The notes beneath the pieces are model-generated. The model had not been told where the DNA came from, made no database searches, and saw nothing but the letters and a program-made list of their open reading frames with translations. A program made the position numbers and the translations under genes. From assembly GCF_000179555.1 (NCBI RefSeq), contig NZ_AECZ01000008.1, positions 1 to 64,000 on the forward strand: DNA of 64,000 nucleotides, given 5' to 3'. Shown here piece after piece: positions 32,320 through 43,220 of this stretch; positions within the stretch are counted from its first letter, which is position 1, and the number at the start of each line of letters is the position of its first letter. Source of the DNA: Solidesulfovibrio fructosivorans JJ]. GTDB lineage: Bacteria; Desulfobacterota; Desulfovibrionia; Desulfovibrionales; Desulfovibrionaceae.

Positions 32320-34737
32320 TCATCCCCGGTCGGCCACCTGTCCGGGAAACCCCGGCGGGGCGCACCGGGCAAGCCGCGCCAGCCGCTCGTCCACCAGGGC
32401 GTAAAGGGTCTGGGGCGGGAACTTGCCGTCCGCGCCGCGCGTCCCGGCCGGCAAACCGGTCAGGATCTCCATGGCCTCCTCGATGGTGCTCACCGGGAAA
32501 ATGCGAAAGAGCCCCTGGTCCACGGCGTCCAGGATGTCGTCGTCGAGCATGAGGTTGACCACGTTGTCCGCCGGCAAAAGCACCCCCTGCGCGCCGGTCA
32601 GGCCCCGGCGGCGGCAGACCGTGAAAAAGCCGCGGATCTTTTCGTTGAGCCCCCCCACGGCCAGGATGTCCCCGGACTGGGACACGGCCCCGGTCATGGC
32701 GTAGCACAACTTGATCGGCCGCTCGGCCAGGGCGGAAAGCAGCGAGGCCAGTTCGGCCCCGGAGGCCGAATCGCCCTCCACCTCGGCATAGCTCTGCTCG
32801 AAGCACAGCGACCCGGTCATGACCAGCGCCTTGTCCTGGGCGAACCGGCCGAGCAGGTAGCTTTTTAAAATCATCATGCCCTTGGTGTGGATCGGCCCGC
32901 CAAGCTCGGCCTCGCGTTCGAGGTCGAGGATGCCGCCGTGGCCGACGCCGACCGTGCAGGCGATCTGGTGGGGCAGCCCGAAGGCGTAGTCGCCGTACAT
33001 GCGCACCGACAGCCCGTTGGCCCGGCCCACGGCCTCGCCGGTGGTCGAAACCTTGATCATCTCCCGGTCGTATTCCTCCAGGTAATCCTCTTCGTAGAGG
33101 TTGACCCGGAAATCGCGGGCCCGGCGGGCCCGTTCCAGATGGGAGGCGGCGACCATGTCCGCCTTCTCGCCGCGGGCCAGGGCGGCGGCTTCGATCATGA
33201 GCTCCCGGGCCAGCGGGAGCTTGAGCGACAGCCGTTTCTGGTCCTCGGCCAGAAGCGAGGCGTACTCCACCAGCCTGGCCAGGGCCGAACGGTCGAATGG
33301 CGGCAGTTTCGCGTCCCGGATCACCCGGGCGGCCAGGGTCAGGTAAACGAGAATGTTTTCCGGCGTGCGCGGCATGGTCTCCTGGAGATGGGCCTTGAGC
33401 TTGAACAGCTTGCCGAAACGCTCGTCGTTGTAAAGCAGCAGTTCGTAGGCCTCGTCCGGGCCCACCAGCACCACCTTGAGGTCCAGGGGGATGGGCTCGG
33501 GCTCGATGGTGCGGGTGCGCACGTGCTCGCCGCCCTCGGCCGGGTCCTCGACCCTGGCCTGGCCCGAGCGCAGCGCCCGCAAGAGCCCTTCCCAGGCCCC
33601 GACATTGGCCGAGATGTCGTCCACGCGGATGATGAGGAAGCCGCCGTTGGCCTTGTGCAGGGAACCGGCTTTGATGAGCGTGAAGTCGGTATAGAGCGCG
33701 CCCATCTCGGATTCGCGCTCGATACAGCCCATGAGGTTGAAATAGGTGGGGTGGTCCTCGATGACCACCGGCGCGCCCGAGAGGTGGCCGTTGTCCACGA
33801 ACAGGTTGGCTTCGTAGCGGTAGAAGATGTCGTCGGGCAGGGGCGGCTCGCCATGGGAGGCCGGCGCCGGCGCGGGCTGGGCTCCGGGCATAAAGGCGTC
33901 GATGTTGTCCAGGATGTCGGCCCGCATGGCCTTGAGAAAGGCGTCGATGGCCGGATGGGCGGCGCGCAGCTCGGCCAGGGCCGCCAGATGCGCGTCCACC
34001 ACCTCGCCGGCCGTGGTGCGCTCCAGATCCTTTTCCCGGTCGCGGTAGCCGCGCTCTTCCTTGGAAAGACGCCGTAGCGCCGAGCCCATCTCTTCGAGGA
34101 GCCGGTCACCCTTGGCCTTGAGCGTCTTTTTGAGCTCCGGGTCGAGGCGCTCGAACTCCTCGTCCGAAACCACCTTGCCCTCGAGCAGCGGGTACAGGGT
34201 AAAGCCGCCCTGATCGTCGATGAAAAGGCTGTAGCCCTCGCCCTTGGCCCGCTCCTCCATCTCGTCGAGAACGGTTTCGCGGTCGGCGTTGTAGCCGCGC
34301 ATGAGGCTCTGCTTCTGGGTCTGGTAGGCCTCCCGCTCGAAACGGGCGGGAATTTCCTCGCGGATGTCGGCCACGGCCTTGGCCAGGGAGGTCTTGAAGC
34401 CCTTGCCCTGGCCGGGCGGCAGCGAGATGGCGCGCGGGCGGTCCGGGTCGTCGAAATTGTGGACATAGAGCCAATCCGGGGGCGTGGCCCCCTTGGCCGC
34501 CGCCGGGTCGAGAAAGGTGCGGGCGAAATGCGTGCGGCCCATGGAGGGCTCGCCGGCTAGATACACGTTGTATTCCCGACCGGCGATGGACAGGGCCAGA
34601 TCCAGGGCGGCATGGGCCCTGGGCTGGGTCCTGGACAAGGCGTCGGGGGAATCGGGAATGTCCCGGCTGTCGGCGTAGGGCAGGCTGTCCGGGGGGCAAG
34701 CGGCACGAAGAGAAGAAGCGCGAAGGATTTTCGTCAT
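32320..34737 (-). CDS. ATP-dependent Lon-like protease (LonB/YcbZ type)
   Basis: The start MTKILRASS gives 805 residues. The N-terminal part has an AAA-like fold with Walker A variant AGEPSMGRTHFAR (Arg for Lys, as is common in this family). A helical segment rich in Arg and Glu (GYRDREKDLERTT) follows, then a Walker B-like FLIIRVDDISAN. The C-terminal Lon proteolytic domain carries the catalytic Ser (EGDSASGAELASL, near 655) and Lys (NEKIRGFF, near 698). It is cytoplasmic and degrades damaged or regulatory proteins. No good ribosome site is seen; ATG at 34833 is an alternative. Confidence 0.88.
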   Translation of the reverse strand: MTKILRASSLRAACPPDSLPYADSRDIPDSPDALSRTQPRAHAALDLALSIAGREYNVYLAGEPSMGRTHFARTFLDPAAAKGATPPDWLYVHNFDDPDRPRAISLPPGQGKGFKTSLAKAVADIREEIPARFEREAYQTQKQSLMRGYNADRETVLDEMEERAKGEGYSLFIDDQGGFTLYPLLEGKVVSDEEFERLDPELKKTLKAKGDRLLEEMGSALRRLSKEERGYRDREKDLERTTAGEVVDAHLAALAELRAAHPAIDAFLKAMRADILDNIDAFMPGAQPAPAPASHGEPPLPDDIFYRYEANLFVDNGHLSGAPVVIEDHPTYFNLMGCIERESEMGALYTDFTLIKAGSLHKANGGFLIIRVDDISANVGAWEGLLRALRSGQARVEDPAEGGEHVRTRTIEPEPIPLDLKVVLVGPDEAYELLLYNDERFGKLFKLKAHLQETMPRTPENILVYLTLAARVIRDAKLPPFDRSALARLVEYASLLAEDQKRLSLKLPLARELMIEAAALARGEKADMVAASHLERARRARDFRVNLYEEDYLEEYDREMIKVSTTGEAVGRANGLSVRMYGDYAFGLPHQIACTVGVGHGGILDLEREAELGGPIHTKGMMILKSYLLGRFAQDKALVMTGSLCFEQSYAEVEGDSASGAELASLLSALAERPIKLCYAMTGAVSQSGDILAVGGLNEKIRGFFTVCRRRGLTGAQGVLLPADNVVNLMLDDDILDAVDQGLFRIFPVSTIEEAMEILTGLPAGTRGADGKFPPQTLYALVDERLARLARCAPPGFPGQVADRG

Positions 34738-34876
34738 GGATACCGTGGGGCGATAGGCGTTATGGATAAGGCGCCCGGTCGGGCGCGGAGCTGCTTCCCC
34801 CCTGATACGGGCTAACGGTCGCTTTGTCACCATCGCCGCCTTTCCTTGCGCCGACGATTGTGCTAGGGGCGCGACC

Positions 34877-36040
34877 ATGCTTCATGCCCACGGCAGGCCG
34901 CCGTTTCTCACCGGTCTCGGCGGCGTTCGGGCCCTGGCCGTGCTGGCCGTCCTTGTCGGCCACGCCGCTTCATGGCTGACGCCCCTGCCGGGGCACCCCG
35001 CCCTGCGCGAGCCCCTGGCCCGACTCACCCAATGCGGCCTGTCCGGCTTTTTCGTGCTGTCGGGCTTCGTGCTCCAATACAACTACGGCGCGCGCCCCAT
35101 CACCGGCCCACGGGGGCTGGCCCGGTTCGCCGTCGCCCGGCTGGCCCGCATCTATCCGGTCTACCTGCTGCTGCTCGCGGTCTCCCTGGCCGGTATTTTC
35201 ATCCGCTTCGGCCGGCCCTGGGAAGTGCCCGGATTTTGCCAAAGCGTCCTGTCCGCCCTGACGCTGACCCAAAGCTGGTATTTCGTGGCCGAGGCCCCGA
35301 GCGTCTATCCGCTGGCCTGGGCCGTGAGCACGGAAATCTTCTTCTACTTGTTTTTTCCGCTCCTTAGCCGGGGCCTGTCGGCGCTGCCCGGCCGGCGGGC
35401 GGCCTGGTGCGCCGGGCTTGCGGCCCTGGGCGCGGCCGTCGGCCTCGACGCCTGCATCAGCGCACACTGGCCCGCGCTTTTCGCCTGGGCGCTTCGCGCC
35501 CATCCCGCCCTGGCCGGCGACCAGGCGCGGCTGGCCGGACTGCTTTTCGAGTGGCTGACCTACACCAGCCCGTATCTGCGCATCTTCGAATTCATTGCCG
35601 GCATGGCCGCGGCGCGGCTGTTCGTCCTGGGCCTGCGACCGCCGGCCTGGCTCGCCGTGGCGGCCACGGCGCTCCTCGCCGTCCTGCTGTGCGTCCCCGT
35701 GTCGGGCGACCGGTTTTTCTTCGCCATCCTCAAAAACAACGCCCTCTACGCCCCGGCCCTGGCCGCCTTGTGCCTGTCCCTGGCCGCAAACCCGCCGGCC
35801 TGGGCCACACACCGCCTCACCAGCCGCATCGCCGGGGCAAGCCTGTCCATCTACCTCGCGCAGCCCTTCGTCCTCGAGCCCTGGAAATACCTCTTCGCCC
35901 CGACCGGACCGCTGTGGCCCATGGCCGCCCTGGCCGGCATGGCCGCGACCATCGCCGCCGGCATGCTCCTGGCGCGCTTCGTGGAAGCCCCCGCCGCCCG
36001 GTGGATAAATAAAAAGCGTGCGAGAGGGGAAACCCTTTAA
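34877..36040 (+). CDS. Acyltransferase 3 family membrane protein
   Basis: The 387-residue protein has ten hydrophobic segments and the family's N-terminal signature (GGVRALAVLAVLVGHAASWL, with the catalytic-type His) and FFVLSGFVLQYNYG, RLARIYPVYL. Such enzymes O-acetylate cell-surface polysaccharides, lipopolysaccharide or peptidoglycan. It is divergent from the Lon-like gene with 139 bases between. Its last residues (RARGETL) and stop lie inside the left hairpin of composite repeat c, so the natural C-terminus has probably been overwritten by the repeat. Confidence 0.85.
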   Translation: MLHAHGRPPFLTGLGGVRALAVLAVLVGHAASWLTPLPGHPALREPLARLTQCGLSGFFVLSGFVLQYNYGARPITGPRGLARFAVARLARIYPVYLLLLAVSLAGIFIRFGRPWEVPGFCQSVLSALTLTQSWYFVAEAPSVYPLAWAVSTEIFFYLFFPLLSRGLSALPGRRAAWCAGLAALGAAVGLDACISAHWPALFAWALRAHPALAGDQARLAGLLFEWLTYTSPYLRIFEFIAGMAAARLFVLGLRPPAWLAVAATALLAVLLCVPVSGDRFFFAILKNNALYAPALAALCLSLAANPPAWATHRLTSRIAGASLSIYLAQPFVLEPWKYLFAPTGPLWPMAALAGMAATIAAGMLLARFVEAPAARWINKKRARGETL

Positions 36041-36177
36041 AAAGGGTTCTCCCCTCTCGCGCTCTCCCCTTCCTAAAGCTTTTAACGGGGACGAGTGTCA
36101 CCGTACCAATTGAATTCTATTAAAAGTCTTTGGAAGGGGGCCTGGGGGAAACCTTTCTCCAGAAAGGTTTCCCCCAG
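36020..36177. repeat. Composite double-hairpin repeat, copy c
   Basis: Hairpin A (36020-36060) and hairpin B (36142-36177) are separated by GCTCTCCCCTTCCTAAAGCT and TAAAAGTCTTTGGAAGGGGG, as in the other copies. It lies between converging genes. Next to it at 36178-36201 is another small hairpin around GGGGTCCGGGGC. The first hairpin overlaps the end of the acyltransferase gene. Confidence 0.9.
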
Positions 36178-36205
36178 CGGGGTCCGGGGCAGAGCCCCGG
36201 CGTAA

Positions 36206-36946
36206 TCAATACCGTCCTGCCAAGGGCAGGCGGTCGGCCAGGGTGATGCCGGCTGTGGAGACGTCGGCCCGGTAGGGCAGCATCAGCACGCCGGCGGCCA
36301 GGGCCTCGGTGAAAAGCGCGGCGTATTCCGGGTCGACCATGGCCGCCGGGGCGAAGCAGTCCCCGTCCGGGCGCTGGACGCAGAAAAAGAGCGCGGCCAG
36401 GCATTTTCCTTCCCGGGCGAGCCGGGTCAGTTCCAGCAAGTGCTTGCACCCGCGCTCGGTCGCCGCGTCGGGAAAGGCGGCGGCATTATCCTCGACCATG
36501 GTGACGTTCTTGCACTCCACGAAACAGGTCCCGGCCGGGCCGGTCAGTTCGAAATCCAGCCGGCCGTGGGCAAAGACCGGTTCCGGCCGGATGGTGTCGT
36601 AACCGGCCAGCTCGGGAAAGGCCCCGGCGCAAAAGGCCCGGCGGAAAAGCCGGTTGGGGGTCAGCGTATTGACCCCGACCCAGAAGTCGCCCCGGAAATC
36701 CGGCACGCGCGTCATCTCCAAGGTATGGGCCAGCTTGCGCTTGGGGTTGTCCGACACGGAAAGCCCCACCGTGCACCCCGGGCGCAGGAGCCCGAGCATG
36801 GAGCCGGTATTGTTGGCATGGGCCGTGATCGGCCGGTTTTCGATCACGGCGTCGATCAAAAAACGCTTGTAGCGGCGCACGAACCGGGCCATGACCAGTT
36901 CGCCGGGGAAAGGGAGGATCACGCCGGAATCCGATCGCGCAGCCAT
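36206..36946 (-). CDS. sfsA: SfsA family nuclease/sugar fermentation stimulation protein
   Basis: The 246 residues include the family motifs MARFVRRYKRFLIDAV, HANNTGSMLGLL, VGVNTLTPN, GRLDFELTGPAG, FVECKNVTMVEDNAAAFPDA, TERGCKHLLEL. SfsA has an N-terminal OB-like fold and a C-terminal restriction-endonuclease-like fold (PD-x-ExK replaced by D and E/K of FVECKNV); members bind DNA and some show nuclease activity. It is convergent to the acyltransferase and divergent from aspC. Function in vivo is unclear. Confidence 0.93.
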   Translation of the reverse strand: MAARSDSGVILPFPGELVMARFVRRYKRFLIDAVIENRPITAHANNTGSMLGLLRPGCTVGLSVSDNPKRKLAHTLEMTRVPDFRGDFWVGVNTLTPNRLFRRAFCAGAFPELAGYDTIRPEPVFAHGRLDFELTGPAGTCFVECKNVTMVEDNAAAFPDAATERGCKHLLELTRLAREGKCLAALFFCVQRPDGDCFAPAAMVDPEYAALFTEALAAGVLMLPYRADVSTAGITLADRLPLAGRY

Positions 36947-36948
36947 GA

Positions 36949-36977
36949 TTTACCTTTGGCCTTTTGTATACTATATT
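36949..36977 (+). promoter_or_regulatory. Probable sigma-70 promoter of aspC, with leader hairpin
   Basis: TTTACC, 17 bases, TATATT lies just upstream of aspC. A perfect hairpin CGGCCGCG-CACA-CGCGGCCG follows at 36984-37003, at the start of the expected leader. The -35 box touches the start of the divergent sfsA gene. Confidence 0.5.
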
Positions 36978-37036
36978 GACAAACGGCCGCGCACACGCGG
37001 CCGAGGCATAACACTTCAACGCAAGGATTCCGGGCC

Positions 37037-38212
37037 ATGCGCACCGCGCTTCGTATGCGTCTCGTCGCCCCGTCCGCCACACTGGGCATGGCCGCCAAGG
37101 CCGCCGACCTGCGGCGCCAGGGCAAGGCCATCATCGACCTCTCGGCTGGCGAACCCGATTTCAACACGCCCCAGCACATCAAGGACGCGGCCAAAAAAGC
37201 CATAGACGACAATTTCACCCGGTACACTCCGGTGCCCGGCGTCCACACCCTGCGCGAGGCCATTGCCGGCTATTTCAAGACCACGTACGGCGTGCCCACG
37301 CCCAAAGAGGCCATCATCGCCACCAACGGCGGCAAGCAGGCCCTGTACACGCTTTTCATGGCCATGCTCAACCCCGGCGACGAGGTCCTGGTGCCCGCCC
37401 CCTACTGGGTCAGCTACCCGGACATGGTGCGGCTCGCCGGCGGCCGGCCCGTGCCCGTGCCGAGCACGCCGGAACAGGGCTTCCTCGTCTCCGTCGAGGA
37501 CCTCGACAAGGCCATCACCCCGGCCACCCGGGCGCTCATCATCAATTCACCGTCCAACCCTACCGGCGCGCACTACACCGCGGAGCAGCTCGACGCCATC
37601 GTGGACTGGGCCGTATCGCGCGACGTCTACATCGTGTCGGACGAAATCTACGACAGGCTGGTCTACGCGCCGGCCGCGCCCGCTTCCATGGCCAGCGCCT
37701 TCGCCCTGCACCCGGAGCACGTGGCCATTGTCGGCGGCCTGTCCAAAAGCTTCGCCATGACCGGCTGGCGCGTGGGCTACGCCATGGCCCACCCCAACGT
37801 CATCCGGGCCATGTCCACCCTGCAGAGCCAGTCCACCTCCAATATCTGCTCCATCGCCCAGAAGGCGGCCATCGCCGCCCTGACCGGGCCCATGGACTGC
37901 GTGGAGGAAATGCGCCAGGCCTTCGCCCGTCGCCGCGACCTGGCCCTTTCCATCATCGGCACCTGGAAAAAGGCTTTCTGCCCGACGCCGAGCGGCGCGT
38001 TCTACCTGTTCCCCTGCCTGTCGGGCTACTACAACGACACCGTGCCGAACTCCACAGCCCTGTCCGAGACCCTTCTGACCGAGGCCGGCGTGGCCACGGT
38101 GCCGGGCGTGGCCTTTGGCGAGGATCGCTGCATACGGCTTTCCTACGCCACGGCCGATGCCACCCTGGAAAAGGGACTGACCGCCATGGCCGAGTTCCTG
38201 CGCAAACTGTAA
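37037..38212 (+). CDS. aspC: Aspartate aminotransferase (class I, subgroup Ib type)
   Basis: This PLP enzyme of 391 residues moves the amino group between aspartate and glutamate. Seen: LSAGEPDFNTP near the N-terminus, the PLP-binding Asn/Tyr region (SPSNPTGAHYT, SDEIYDRLVY), Lys in LSKSFAMTGWRVGY and substrate Arg in CIRLSYA. The type is the Ib subgroup of bacteria such as Thermus. It has a clear promoter and a ribosome site (AAGGA). It stands alone and is followed by the NtrB-like kinase. Confidence 0.92.
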   Translation: MRTALRMRLVAPSATLGMAAKAADLRRQGKAIIDLSAGEPDFNTPQHIKDAAKKAIDDNFTRYTPVPGVHTLREAIAGYFKTTYGVPTPKEAIIATNGGKQALYTLFMAMLNPGDEVLVPAPYWVSYPDMVRLAGGRPVPVPSTPEQGFLVSVEDLDKAITPATRALIINSPSNPTGAHYTAEQLDAIVDWAVSRDVYIVSDEIYDRLVYAPAAPASMASAFALHPEHVAIVGGLSKSFAMTGWRVGYAMAHPNVIRAMSTLQSQSTSNICSIAQKAAIAALTGPMDCVEEMRQAFARRRDLALSIIGTWKKAFCPTPSGAFYLFPCLSGYYNDTVPNSTALSETLLTEAGVATVPGVAFGEDRCIRLSYATADATLEKGLTAMAEFLRKL

Positions 38213-38265
38213 CGCCGGACAGGCATTCCGACATCCGACATCCGAAACGATACAAATATATCAAT

Positions 38266-38284
38266 GAGATATATCTGTTACTGG
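38266..38284. promoter_or_regulatory. AT-rich palindrome upstream of the kinase gene
   Basis: ATATATC-AATGA-GATATAT is a perfect inverted repeat between aspC and the kinase. It may be an operator of the kinase gene or part of the aspC end; position does not tell which. Confidence 0.3.
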
Positions 38285-38339
38285 TGCCACTTTTGAAACG
38301 AAAAGGGAATTCGGCCTACGCGGGGCCAGGGAATCCGGC

Positions 38340-39788
38340 GTGAGAAAAACCGGCCGCACGGACGCCGACCAGTACCTGGGGCTGGTCAAATTTCTGTCCT
38401 GGAGCTCCCTGGCCCTGATCCTGCTCGTCAACCTGTTCCTGTCCATTTTCCTGTCCAACTACGCCCGCCAGGACGTGCTGGCCAAACAGAAGGAATTCGC
38501 CCTGCTCCTGGCCGAAAACCTCAACCATCAGATATACCAGCGCTTCACCCTGCCCACGGTCATCGGCTTCGGCCGGGTGGAACTGTCCCAACCGGCCCAG
38601 TACGACCGGCTGGAAAAGACGGTGCTCTCCACCATCCACAGCTTCCACGTCAGCGAAGTGCGCATCTACGACTACGACAAGCGGGTGTCCTTCTCCACGG
38701 ACAAGGAACTCGTGGGCCAGACCGGCTATGCCGGCGAAGCCATCATGGAAGCCCTGGAACAGGGCAAGTCGAACTTCCAGCTGGTCAGCCGCACCGGGCT
38801 CCTGGGCGGCATCCTCAATTTCCATCCCAAGCCGGACTCGGTGATTTTGCGCACCATCTATCCGCTGCGCATCGAACGGTCGCTCATCCCGGGCAATCCC
38901 CAGGGATTCATCATGGGCGTGCTGGAGTTCACCCAGGACATCACCAACGATTACCAAAAGGTGGTGGATTTCCAGCGCATCATCATCGCCACCACCCTGG
39001 CCTCCTCGGTGCTCCTTTTCATCATGCTGCGGGTGATCATCAGCCGGGCCGGACGCATCAACGCCCAGCGCATCGCCGAGCGCGAACAGCTCGAACGCGA
39101 GCTGCAACAGCAGGAAAAGCTGGCCGGCATGGGCCGCATGGTGGCCGGCATCGCCCACGAGATAAGAAACCCGCTCGGCATCATCCGTTCCACGGCGGAA
39201 CTGCTCCTCAAGCGCGGCAAGGACGCGGACAGCGTCAACGCCAAGCTGCTCTCGGCCATTTTCGACGAATCCAAGCGCCTGTCCAAGACGGTGGGCGATT
39301 TCCTGGATTACGCCCGGCCCAAGTCCCCGCGCCAGGAGCGCGTGGATTTGGCCATCATCTGCGACCAGGCGCTGACCTTTCTCGAGGCCAAATGCGAGGA
39401 GCTGGGGGTCGCCGTCAGTCGCGACTACGCGCCGGGGCTCTTTGTTTCCGGCGACAAGGACCTGCTCTACCGGGCCGTCTACAACGTCCTGTCCAACGCC
39501 CTGGACGCCATGGCCGAGGACAAGGAAAAGGCCCGACCGCCGGCCATCGCCGTGACCGCCACGGCAAGCGAGGAGGCGGTCGTCCTGTCCGTCACCGACT
39601 CCGGGCCGGGCTTTTGCCCGGAGAACAAGGACCGCCTGCTCGATCCCTTTTTCACCACCAAGGACGCCGGCACGGGCCTGGGACTGGCCATCGTGCGCAC
39701 CATCGTGGAAAGCCACAACGCCAACCTGACCCTGGACAACGCGCCGGAGTCCGGAGCGCGCGTCACCATGACCTTCCCTCCGGCCTGA
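38340..39788 (+). CDS. Sensor histidine kinase, NtrB/ZraS type
   Basis: The 482 residues begin at GTG 38340. There are an N-terminal transmembrane helix (about 18-38), a periplasmic domain of about 180 residues, a second helix (about 216-240), a coiled linker (EREQLERELQQQ), HisKA with phospho-His near 273 (VAGIAHEIRNPLGIIRST), and ATPase boxes (NVLSNALDAM, DSGPGFCPENK, GTGLGLAIVRTI). With the sigma-54 activator 84 bases downstream it forms a two-component pair. The signal is unknown. Confidence 0.93.
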   Translation: MRKTGRTDADQYLGLVKFLSWSSLALILLVNLFLSIFLSNYARQDVLAKQKEFALLLAENLNHQIYQRFTLPTVIGFGRVELSQPAQYDRLEKTVLSTIHSFHVSEVRIYDYDKRVSFSTDKELVGQTGYAGEAIMEALEQGKSNFQLVSRTGLLGGILNFHPKPDSVILRTIYPLRIERSLIPGNPQGFIMGVLEFTQDITNDYQKVVDFQRIIIATTLASSVLLFIMLRVIISRAGRINAQRIAEREQLERELQQQEKLAGMGRMVAGIAHEIRNPLGIIRSTAELLLKRGKDADSVNAKLLSAIFDESKRLSKTVGDFLDYARPKSPRQERVDLAIICDQALTFLEAKCEELGVAVSRDYAPGLFVSGDKDLLYRAVYNVLSNALDAMAEDKEKARPPAIAVTATASEEAVVLSVTDSGPGFCPENKDRLLDPFFTTKDAGTGLGLAIVRTIVESHNANLTLDNAPESGARVTMTFPPA

Positions 39789-39871
39789 GCCTGGGGTAAC
39801 ACCTCCTTGCGGCGGACAGCCCCGCCGCCACGGCCCGGCCCCGGACGCCAATCCCTTTCCCTGGAACACCC

Positions 39872-41245
<1,374 letters not shown>

Positions 41246-41249
41246 AGCA

Positions 41250-41413
41250 CCGGGGGGAAACTTTTCTGTAGAAAAGTTTCCCCCCGGACCCCCTTTCCAA
41301 AGACTTTTAACGATTACAGACTGTTAACGAAAATAGGCTGTAACCTTTAGAAGTTTTTGGGAGGGGAGAGCGCGAGAGGGGGACCCTTTTTTCAAAAAGG
41401 GTCCCCCTCTCGC
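41250..41413. repeat. Composite double-hairpin repeat, copy d
   Basis: This copy is in the reverse order: hairpin B (41250-41287, CCGGGGGG/CCCCCCGG) first, then GACCCCCTTTCCAAAGACTT, a spacer with ACAGACTGTTAACG, and hairpin A (41372-41413, GCGAGAGGGGG/CCCCCTCTCGC). It lies between the converging response regulator and diguanylate cyclase genes, five bases after the regulator's stop. Confidence 0.9.
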
Positions 41414-41439
41414 ATCTCCTTTTCCCTTCCCCTTATCCC

Positions 41440-43035
41440 TTATCCCTTATCCACCTTCACGCAATTGCGGCCGGCGGCCTTGGCGACGTAGAGCGCCTTG
41501 TCGGCCCGGGCCAGCAGATCGTCCAGGGGCGTTTCCCCGTATTCCACCTGGTCCCGCAGCGCGGCCACGCCGATGCTCACGGTCACGACCAGGGCGCGGT
41601 TTTCGACCATGCACGGCGCGCCGGACAGGGCGTGGCGGAAGCGCTCGGCCAGCATGGCCGCCTGGGCGACATCGGCGCCCGTCAGGAGCACGGCGAACTC
41701 CTCCCCGCCATAGCGCGCCACGAGATCGGATTTTCGCACGCAGCCCGAGAGCACCCGCCCCAGGTGGACCAGCACCTGATCGCCGGCGGTGTGCCCGTGG
41801 GTGTCGTTGACCGTCTTGAAATGGTCCACGTCGAGCATCAGGCACGAGCACGGCCGTCCCGACCGCTGGGATGCCGCCAGCAGCTTCATCCCGCCGGAAA
41901 AAAGGAATCGCCGGTTGTAAAGGCCGGTCAGCGCGTCCTGGACGCTCAGGCGCTCGGCCTCCTCGATGCGGCCGCGCACCTCGCCGGCCATGGAGCAAAA
42001 GGCGTCGCGCAGTTCGGCCACCTCGCGGGGCAGGCGCTCGGCCCTGATGATCGGGCAGGCCGCCGCGTAGCGCGTTTCCCGCAGCTCCCGGGCATAGGCG
42101 GCCAGGGTCGTCAGGGGCCGCTCGATCTTGCGGGACAGGCGCAGCACCAGCGGCAGCACCAAGGCCACCGTGGCCAGCGCCCCGAAAACCACCCAGCGCA
42201 TCTGCCGCCGGTAGCCGGCCAGCACCTCCGACACGGGCATATCGCTGACCAGCCGCCAGCCGTCGCGGCCAAGGGAAACCGCCGCCCCGAGCATTTCGCG
42301 CCCGTCCGGCCCCACGTACACCCCGCCCTTTTCCCCGCAGGCCAGCAGCTCCGGCGAAACCCGCGCCTTGCCAGGACCGCCCGCGGCCGCCATCACCGTC
42401 GTCGGGGCCAGGATACGGCCCTCGGTATCGCACAGGATGACCGGGCTGCCGGAATAGGCGACATTCTCGCGCAGCCAGCGGTCCAGGGATTTGAGATGCA
42501 CCGAGATGGCCAGCACCCCGCCGAAGCCTCCGTCCTTCGCGGTGATGGGCACGCTGAACACGCAGGCCGGATTGCCTGTCAGGCGGCCGACCGGAATCAG
42601 TTCCAAGGCGGAACGTCCTTCCCGGCCATCTTTGAAATAGGCGCGATCGCCAAGGGAGGCACCCTTGGTGTCGATATTCGAAGCAAGAATGACTCCGTCA
42701 GTCCCAACATAGAATATGTGTTTTACATATTCATGTGTCTTGACATAAAGCTTATAGTACTCAGACAGATCGATGCTGTCGCTGTGCATGATCGCAGCGA
42801 TCCTGGCAAAATACTCGGCATCGTCGACGCGTTCATCAATCCACGTGCGCACGACATTGCATTCTTGTCGTAAACTATAGACAAGGCTTTGTCGTTCCCT
42901 TTCCACGACATGCCCGCGCTGAAACAGAGAAAAGCAGAGTAAAGCCAAAAGGATGGGCAGCACTACCAGAAGCAGCGTGTAGAAGCGTAATTGTCCGCGA
43001 AGACCATCAAGGCCGAGCATTTTGCGTAGCCGCAT
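41440..43035 (-). CDS. Diguanylate cyclase with periplasmic Cache sensor
   Basis: It makes c-di-GMP. The 531 residues show a transmembrane helix (about 18-38), a periplasmic dCache-like sensor (HIFYVGTDGVILASN, FSVPITAKDGGFGGVL), a second helix near 280-300, a HAMP-like linker, then GGDEF: LTGLYNRRFLF, LDVDHFKTVNDTHGH and the active GGEEF (near 443-447). An inhibitory I-site RxxD (RKSD) sits five residues before it, so feedback by c-di-GMP is expected. It is convergent to the NtrC-type gene. Confidence 0.93.
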   Translation of the reverse strand: MRLRKMLGLDGLRGQLRFYTLLLVVLPILLALLCFSLFQRGHVVERERQSLVYSLRQECNVVRTWIDERVDDAEYFARIAAIMHSDSIDLSEYYKLYVKTHEYVKHIFYVGTDGVILASNIDTKGASLGDRAYFKDGREGRSALELIPVGRLTGNPACVFSVPITAKDGGFGGVLAISVHLKSLDRWLRENVAYSGSPVILCDTEGRILAPTTVMAAAGGPGKARVSPELLACGEKGGVYVGPDGREMLGAAVSLGRDGWRLVSDMPVSEVLAGYRRQMRWVVFGALATVALVLPLVLRLSRKIERPLTTLAAYARELRETRYAAACPIIRAERLPREVAELRDAFCSMAGEVRGRIEEAERLSVQDALTGLYNRRFLFSGGMKLLAASQRSGRPCSCLMLDVDHFKTVNDTHGHTAGDQVLVHLGRVLSGCVRKSDLVARYGGEEFAVLLTGADVAQAAMLAERFRHALSGAPCMVENRALVVTVSIGVAALRDQVEYGETPLDDLLARADKALYVAKAAGRNCVKVDKG

Positions 43036-43220
43036 AAGGGGTCGCCTTCCCCAAAAAGCCCTCGCCCGGGACGGCCAGCCCGTTGCGTCGGTATCTTTCC
43101 GAGTTTGCTACGATACACCGTTACAATAAAGCCTGCCGCAGCACAATGCGCCTAGCCCGCCGCCTTGCGAAAAACCGGATTTTGCCCCATGACGGGCGTG
43201 GGCATAGCCGCCCCACGATC